A stretch of DNA of 64,000 nt from Adiantum capillus-veneris. Lineage: Eukaryota > Streptophyta > Polypodiopsida > Polypodiales > Pteridaceae. The DNA lies in NCBI GenBank assembly GCA_014529385.2, contig CM043953.1, forward strand, positions 77,242,872 through 77,306,871. Direction: 5' to 3'. A program made the position numbers and the translations under genes. The notes under the pieces are model-generated. The model ran no database searches. It saw only the letters and a list, made by a program, of their open reading frames with translations, and was not told the DNA's origin. Positions 57,439-64,000 of the stretch are shown piece by piece. Every line of letters starts with the position of its first letter. The first letter of the stretch is position 1.

Positions 57439-58300
57439 AAAGAAGTTTAATCGCCCTCGATTATGCCTACAAAACAGATAGAGGCCATAGGTTGTCTTAG
57501 TAGACAATGGTTGTTAGTACCGACGCAGTAGACACAACACATCTAGCACTTGTACAAATCAACAGTCACATCACCGGAAATCATAGGACATCACTTGACA
57601 TCACAGGAAATCACATGGCAAATCACATAAAATTTCATTCCAAATCTCAGACCATGATTAATTGGCAAAGTATTTAGTAATTGCAGCTAGATCCATTCCA
57701 GACCTAATGGGTGCCCGATTAACTAATCCTTATTGCAATCATGTCTATAGAGATATATGAGATCGAAATACTACAATCATTTTGTCTTTCAGTTCCTGCA
57801 CTCAAACAAGTCAAGTACAAATCAATCATTTTCATTTTTGGGAATTCCAATTCATGAAGTCATACATCAAAATATTGTCAGCCCGTCAGTATCCCTGAAA
57901 CCCAAAGGGGGACATCACTGACTCTATTCAAAATTGAGGTAATCCGTTGACAAAGGAGCAGAATGACTCCCCTCTTGTGAAAACCCGCTGCACTAGATTC
58001 ACACATGTTGAAATCAGGGTTCTATCGGAGTAGACTATGCTAAACCAAATGCTTCAAGATAAAGTTCCAAAATCTGAGGAGTATCTGCTAGTTCCCCCTC
58101 CATCCACTTCGCATCCAATGTAGGATAGTTCTTGAACTTAACCAAGAACTACCTAATCACTTTACCTTTTATCTTTTTGTCCTTGTGTGCCAATATCTGT
58201 TCTAGAACGAGTATCTCCTCGCTTTCCTCCACTTTGGGTTTCTCATCTCACTCTCCATCATCGAGCCCACCGCATATTCTTTTTTGAAAGCTGCTTCTGT
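57439..58300. other. G2 internal region without recognisable domain
   Basis: This lies between the polypurine tract and the RNase H remnant. It contains repeated acatcac / aaatcacat words and no clear integrase motif. Confidence 0.5.
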
Positions 58301-59400
58301 GACAAGAAGTAGCATAAACTCTGATGATCAGTGAAGACTGTAAAATTGGCTCCCAGTAGGTAATGTCACCACTGAGTAACAGCATGGATCACTGCCAAAA
58401 TCTCTCTCATAGATCTGTGTTGTCAATTCTGGCCTTGAAAACAATCGGCTTTTGTACGCAATCGCATGGCCTTCTTGCATTAGACCGCTCCCAGACTACG
58501 ACCACAAGCATCACCATATACTTTGAATGAATTTTGCAAATCTGGCAAAGTCAATACTGGTCCAGTAGTCAATTTCTCTTTCAATGTTTGAAAGGTAGTC
58601 ACCTCTGTGGGTCCCCACAAGAAAGGTACTCCTTTTCATGTTAGAATGTGCAAAGGGGAAGCTACCTCTGCAAAATTTTGAATGAACAGCCAGTAGTAAG
58701 AACACAAGCCCAAGAAGCTTCTAGCTTCATGAGCATTCTTCAAATTGGGCCAATCACATATAGTCTCAATCTTGGCCGGGTCCATCTGTACTCCTGCTGC
58801 TGAGACGATGTGTTAAAAAATGTGTATCTTCGGCAACAAAAATTCACTCTTTTTGGCATTGATAACTAACTTGTGATCGCGCAATGCCTGAAAAAGACGT
58901 GTAGTAGATGGTGTCTATGTTTTGGTTCATCCTTGGAGAAGACTATAATGTCATCAAAGAAAGTGCCCACAAATGATCTATACTCTCCGAACATCCTATC
59001 CATCAATCGGTTGAAATCCGCTGGAGTATTGGTAAGGACAAAAGGCATCACCAAAAAGTCATATAAATCAAAGATCTTCCAAAAGGCTGTCTTGTAGACA
59101 TCTCCTGGTGCGATTCAAATCTGATGATATCTGCTTTTCGAATCAATTGTGCTGAAACAAGAGGATCCATGTAGTTGATCAAGAATATCATCGATCCTTG
59201 GAATCAGAAATCTGTTCTTGATGGTGATTTTATTGAGAGCTCTGTAATCAATGCACATCCTCCAAGATCCACATTTCTTTAAAACCAACAACACCAGAGA
59301 GCAGTGGGGTGAAGCACTCAGCTGGATAAGACCCTTTTCTAGAAGGTCTTTCACTTGGTTCATAATCTCTTTATTCTAGGCTTGGCTAACACGGTAAGGT
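58300..59400 (-). pseudogene. G2 reverse transcriptase / RNase H region
   Basis: RT content includes NQVKDLLEKGLIQLSASPHC, WRMCIDYRALNKITIKN, PFVLTNTPADFNRLMDRMF and FFDDIIVFSKDE (the catalytic YxDD variant FFDD). RNase H-like content follows near 58300-58500. Integrase is not visible before the 3' LTR, so that part is probably lost. It is a fossil. Confidence 0.85.
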
Positions 59401-59448
59401 GGCCGGTTTAATGGTGTGCTTCCAGGTATCAGATCAATGGTATGATCC

Positions 59449-60629
59449 TGTAACATTTAATGGCCTAGTAACTTGTGTGTAGCAGAAAATAGTATGAACA
59501 TAGTGAGCATTTCATTAGAATAGATTCCTAATGAGATTAACAAGAGTGCTTGGGTGGAGAAAGCAACAAAAATCATAACACCTAGTTAGATAGCATGAAC
59601 AATACTTCAAAAGAGAGAGAAATTAAGCGATTGACAATAGTTGAAGACCGGATTTTCATGGAGCCGGTCCCCCCCTCCAAAAGGCTTTGTATTATGGTTT
59701 CTCCCATCAAGAGAGACATTTTACAATACAATTCTTTGTGTTCCTTCAATACTAGCTACTGCAATGAAGATGGAAACTTCATGCACTAAGAAAAACACTT
59801 ATCAAACACAACATCAATACCCTCACGGTCTTAGACCCAAGACCTCACACACCTTCGAAGATGGTGAGAGCTAGCGGGGTATGAGAGTAGATTGAGAGGA
59901 AGAAGGAGTATTCTTACGAGAAAGATGTACATCTCCTCACATAATCACTCATATTAGCATAGCTTAGCTTAGTAATTAGCATGGTAGAGGAGATGAGCAT
60001 GCATTGAAGCTTGGATCTTGGTTGGATTTGCATCACAGAGCCAAGAGTTGTTGGTGTAGGCCTCCCTTCTCACAAGCTTGGAGTAGGTGATAAGCTTTCC
60101 ATTAAAGCTTGAGAAGGAGAGAGAGTCTTCTTTACTTCACACATGAGCTAGTGTGAGTGTGTAGGTGATAATGCCTTTGAAAAATCAGTCCCCTCTCTCT
60201 CTTGGTCAATCCCCCTTGCTAATTACTCATGCTAGCATCCTATTGGACCTCCCGAGGCTTAGCCAAATGACAATTAAGCAGCATAAGTGATAGCCTTTTG
60301 CCACATGTGTCCCCCTTTCCCCTTTTGTGAGAGCTTTTCACTAAACTCTCATTGGACCCCTTTGCCTCCTAGCCAAAAGGAATCAGGCAAGCCATTAGGC
60401 TGCTGAATGCTCATTGGTCCCCTTGGGAGACTGTCCAATAGTCTTCTAAAGAGCTTAAATCCTATTGGTTCTTTTATTAAGTGTTTTTAAATTAATTAAA
60501 CTAGATTTACTCTAGCCTAATTCTCATTGGTCCACCTCCAAGGCCATCCAATAGGAATTGGGTACACCTTGTGGGCATCTGGGCTAGGGAGCTGACATGT
60601 GTCCCTCATTCCCTTTGTGTAAAGGGAGC

Positions 60630-60678
<49 letters not shown>

Positions 60679-60888
60679 TTTCTCTCTCATCCCCTACTTG
60701 CAAGGCTCGTCCCCTCCTATGTAGGGATCCACAAAGACTTTTGGGACACACAAAGCATCCAATTCCCCCAATGTTTGACCTTTAGAAACAACCTTTGAAT
60801 TTTGGAAGGGCCTTAGCATTTTTGAAGTCTTAATGGGCTGAACCTTAAGGTCTTTTAAGCCCATTGTTGCACATAGCTCTTTTGCAGA

Positions 60889-60919
<31 letters not shown>

Positions 60920-61080
60920 CTTTGGATCCCTATTTTCCCTCCTTTGGATCCCTACTGTGGCCGGTCTACTAACTTAACCAATATTCTAGCTTTTTCTCCC
61001 CTGGCACTTTCCCATATTAAAAGATAAGTTTAACATGAGAAAATCATTTAGGATAATTAGATATTGATTATTATGGCATT
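59449..61080 (-). mobile_element. Solo LTR inserted in G2 between protease and RT
   Basis: 1632 bp, TGTAACATTT at the left, flanked by GATCC on both sides (59444-59448 and 61081-61085). G2 reading resumes across it (ELPPS-like before, HTIDLIPGSTPLNRPPYRVS after). Its left end (tgttaca on the minus strand) and interior words (aaccaagag, ttcttacgag, cttcgaaggtg) match the LTR of G1 in inverse orientation. It contains (GT)n at 60632-60676 and a C30-like run at 60891-60920. It is the product of LTR-LTR recombination. Confidence 0.85.
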
Positions 61081-61189
61081 GATCCTTAGGTCAAGATGGA
61101 GGCAACTCGCCTAGCAGGCCCTTAGAGAAGCAATTGGCATGAGTGTGGAGAAAATCTTGGCGTTCCCTATCAAGTTCAAACATGTTCAT

Positions 61190-63330
61190 TCAATGTTCAT
61201 CATTTAACTCTTTCAAGTAGATCGAGTAAACAAAGAGACTCGATTTAATTAATTTGGAAATGGAAGAAGCCAATACAATAGGGACAGACTCGCCCTTCAG
61301 TTTTACATCAAGTATAATTTTTTGGCCCTTTTCGTTCGTCAAAGTTGCTTTCTTTGCCCAATAATCGACCACGGCGTTGTTCTTATGGTACCAAGGGACT
61401 ACTAGGAGGACGTCACAACCTTCCAACGACGTTATGTAAAAGTCCTCGTGCCCCATATACCCCTCACGATGCAACCGAAGCTTTCCAATGATAGGTGTAA
61501 TGGATATGTCCCGTTCGAATGCCGCTAGAACTGCCTCTGGTGGTGGTCCCATCCTATCATGTGTAATCTCAAGTCACGCCACCAATTTGGGTGAAATGAA
61601 GTTGGCCTTGGCTCCTCCATTGAACAAAATCAGGGCTTCTTGATCTTTCACTTTGCCCCAAGCTTGAAAAAGTTATGTACTTTCATCAATCAAGCTTGGG
61701 TCAATACCCATGAAATTTGGAACCAATCCTGCTTTCATCTTGCCTTTTTTGCCACGTTTCTCTGCTGCTCTTAAACTCTCTGGCATGTCTTCACTTTGTT
61801 CTTGTTGTGGCCTTTTGGGGCACTTTGCGAAGACGTGCCCATGTTCCCCACAACCAAAACACTTCCCATCTTTGATGTAATTGGCCGTCTCTCAAAGAGT
61901 GAGTCGGGGTCGTGTATCCTTATCTTTCTTGTCTTGGAAACTCTTTCTCTTTCTACTTTCATTGTTAGAGGTCTGTTCGGTTCTCTGAGTCAAGATCTCA
62001 CTTGTGGGGTAAGTGAAATTTCTTGAATGTATCGCAAAACCTCGTTTCGCATGACCCATCGATTCTTGAACAGAATTTGACTTTTGTTCCAAGAAGTATT
62101 CTCAAATCTTTGTCAGGGGTCCGCAACAAAACCACTCAATCTATCCTTAAAAGAGAACTTCTTAAATGAAGAGGTTGGTAGAGAAGAGTTCCAAAATCTC
62201 TCAGAATACACATCCAAAGAGTCTCCCCCCTTTGTCATCCGAAGATCATTCCAAGCGGTTCGTATATCTTGTTCGTACTCCCGAGTCAGCCAAGAAGAAA
62301 TAAAGAGCTTTTTAAATTTCAACCACTTGACTAGAGCTTCCTTCCTCACAAGAAGAGTGGACCACCATGTTCGAGCATTTTCTTTGAAGAAAGATGTAGC
62401 CCTCCTAATCTTGGAGTGCTCTCATTAGTGCCCTCCAGAGAAGGCTATGTCAAATTGCTGAATATAGGCCAAAGCCTTTGGAGCATCTAGGAGCCCAAAA
62501 AAGGATTCAAATTTAATTGACTGTCCACCTTATTTTAATTATTTTACTTTCTTGCTTTTGTCTTCAAGGAAGTCATATTGGTTGGCTCTGTAAAAATGCT
62601 TCTTGTTTGCATAAAACATATGGTCGTCGGAGTCTAAACTGTCATGATGACTCCTCTGTAAAAGTGTTAGAAACAGGGCAAAATTTGGGTTTCTTTGCCC
62701 TTTCCAATGCTTTGCTTTTTGCTTTGATTTTTGTCTTTTTTGTCCTCCTCGCTCGAGTCAGAAGAGCTAGAAGAATTTCCAGAGAAAGAAGAAGAACTGG
62801 GTAGTCCATCAAATCGTACACGCTTCTTCTGCTTTCTTGCAGATGCAAAAGAAGATTGACGGCCCAAATAACAAGGGTAGTCATCCCCCTTCTTGTGCTT
62901 TTTGGATTGGTTGTTCACGTCCAAAAGCCAACTGATCTGAGTCTGAACCACCTCCTATAATTCTTGCTCTGTAAACATCCTCGGAGAAGGAGGTTTCTTG
63001 ATTACCTGTTTGATGGGTGGTTCTGTGGCTTTCTGCCATTGGGTGTGCACTTCTGTGATGGATTTTTGAGACAAAAATTTTGCAAACTGGGGATCCTTCG
63101 CAAATTTAATCATCTGCTTTGTGCACTCGTCAACCTGCGACTATCGACGTTCCATCTCTTGAAGTTTGTAATGAGTAGGCGGAGGTGGCTCGTATTGTTC
63201 CTCTGTTAAATCATCAAAATATTCTTGTGATCTCCTCTCGCATTAGCAAATGTCAAAGAAGTTGATTGATTCTTGTTGGAATCCATAAGTGCCGCGAGAA
63301 AAGGATCGGATTTCTCGGTACAAGAGAAAT
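61190..63330 (-). pseudogene. G2 gag, zinc knuckle and protease region
   Basis: Gag includes the WFKFKKLFISSWLTREYEQ-like and TAWNDLRMTKGGDSLDVYSE stretches. A CCHC knuckle (CFGCGEHGHVFAKC) lies near 61820-61860. Protease-like content with EDFYITSLEGCDVLLVVPWY is at 61190-61552. It is a fossil with several breaks. Confidence 0.8.
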
Positions 63331-63350
63331 TGGTTGCACTTTGATACCAC

Positions 63351-63954
63351 TGTAACAAACATGGACACCCAAGTCTATATTCTATCACGACACAATAGAG
63401 ATTCACTTTACAACAATTCACAAAAGACGACACGGCTCGGGTAGTTTCGTGCTAACAGGCATTGGCCCCAAAGACTAGTGCCCCTTTTGGTATTTCTTTT
63501 TATATTAATATGTGTGCAAAGTACAAGGAAGTCCATAGGAACTCACACTCAGACACTACGTCCAGATGCTCTAAGCAATGAGGCCCAAAAGACCTATTTA
63601 TTGTTACAAGGGTTGCCCCAAAAGCAGAGCCCCAAATATATAAACTCAAAATCTTATTAACTCAAAAAGCAACTATCCTCAAAAGCTTTGCTACAAAATC
63701 TACCAGACAAAAGCAGCCACCACAAATTACGAAGAATCCTACGGACTGCCACATCATCAATGTGTTTTATAAAAATCGTACAAACTGCCACATGTCAGCG
63801 TGAGAATCATACACACTGCCACATCATCAACGTGTTTTACAAAATCGTACAGATTACCGCATGTCCCCGTGATTTCCAGCAGGTTTTCCACTGTAGCCTA
63901 TCGGCGTATTTCTGTGTGTGAGTCGAGGACCTGCTACATCACCAGTTTGTGACA
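63351..63954 (-). repeat. 5' LTR of G2
   Basis: 604 bp; it contains an extra partial duplication of the acatcatcaacgtgttttac stretch (about 63750-63850) relative to the 3' LTR. Confidence 0.93.
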
Positions 63955-64000
63955 CAGCAGAATTGAAAGATCTAGACTTTATGCTTCCACAATTTGCTTG
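63955..64000 (-). repeat. Continuation of the G3 LTR after G2
   Basis: It starts with the CAGCA target duplication and continues to the window edge. Confidence 0.5.

Larger units (their letters stand above)
56883..63954 (-). mobile_element. Ty3/gypsy LTR retrotransposon G2
   Basis: The 3' LTR is 56883-57425 and the 5' LTR 63351-63954, both TGTAACAAAC...GTGACA on the plus strand, with target duplication CAGCA (56878-56882 and 63955-63959). A primer-binding site-like ttgcactttgatacca is at 63334-63349 and a polypurine tract (AAGAGGGGGGTA on the minus strand) at 57426-57438. Parts in order are gag (62100-63300), zinc knuckle and protease (61190-61990), reverse transcriptase (58860-59400) and RNase H (58300-58760). 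It is a fossil with many breaks (ten or more), plus a solo LTR insertion. The LTRs differ by ~60 bp in length and many substitutions, so it is old. Confidence 0.95.

Noticed and set aside
60885-60925. Long poly(C) run as a biological signal
   Set aside because: A simple homopolymer; its length is also prone to sequencing error, so nothing is built on it.

Overview
The window reads as intergenic DNA of a land plant, packed with nested transposable elements. The evidence is plant-type Ty1/copia and Ty3/gypsy retrotransposons primed by initiator-Met tRNA, CACTA elements with plant TNP2 (Transposase_21, DUF4218, DUF4216) and Transposase_24 genes, and decayed copies of plant capping-protein alpha, strictosidine-synthase-like and F-box-like genes. 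The very long (AC)n, (CT)n and (AT)n tracts and the element mix make me guess a large-genome seed-free plant such as a fern, with low certainty. I see no clearly intact ordinary host gene, rRNA, standard tRNA or CRISPR array.

Layout. 1-4127: a Ty1/copia element (minus) cut by the window edge. 4189-5740: copy A of a direct segmental duplication. 7157-10457: a region bounded by ~100-bp inverted repeats that holds a capping-protein-alpha pseudogene and a strictosidine-synthase-like pseudogene. 11423-27180: copy B of the duplication, opened by CACTA-1 (11577-20037) and by a complete-length copia element (20509-25707, minus). 27180-31240: a long (AC)n tract, one possible terminal exon, an F-box-like relic, a foldback and a gypsy gag fragment. 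31241-35040: a mosaic of LTR fragments ending in an LTR and primer-binding site. 35041-56700: the gag region of one gypsy element (G1, plus), split twice by CACTA elements: CACTA-2 (35464-51464, target duplication GAA) and CACTA-3 (52014-56565, target duplication GGA, opposite orientation). 56869 to the end: the start of another gypsy-type LTR (G3), interrupted by gypsy element G2 (56883-63954, target duplication CAGCA), which itself carries a solo LTR (59449-61080, target duplication GATCC).

The most remarkable object is a 10,053-bp element at 38101-48153, inserted in the tnp2 gene of CACTA-2. It has 20-bp terminal inverted repeats that begin CATTAGG and at most 1 bp of target duplication. 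It carries four genes in two converging pairs. On the plus strand are a four-exon, ~905-residue transposase-like gene, whose D, D, C-x2-C, H-x4-H and E spacing matches the RAG1/Transib/CMC fold, and a histone H3-like gene with a ~205-residue N-terminal tail. On the minus strand are two unrecognised intron-containing genes of about 499 and 415 residues. Between the pairs lie three tandem ~490-bp units, each with a long hairpin whose arms change together from unit to unit. I know of no described transposon family with this gene set. In-frame stops in the transposase and a broken frame in the histone gene suggest that this copy is decayed; gene D and gene E read cleanly through their predicted introns.

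Order of events from the nesting: G1 came before CACTA-2 and CACTA-3; CACTA-2 came before the 10-kb element; the segmental duplication came before CACTA-1 and copia-B; G3 came before G2, and G2 before the solo LTR.
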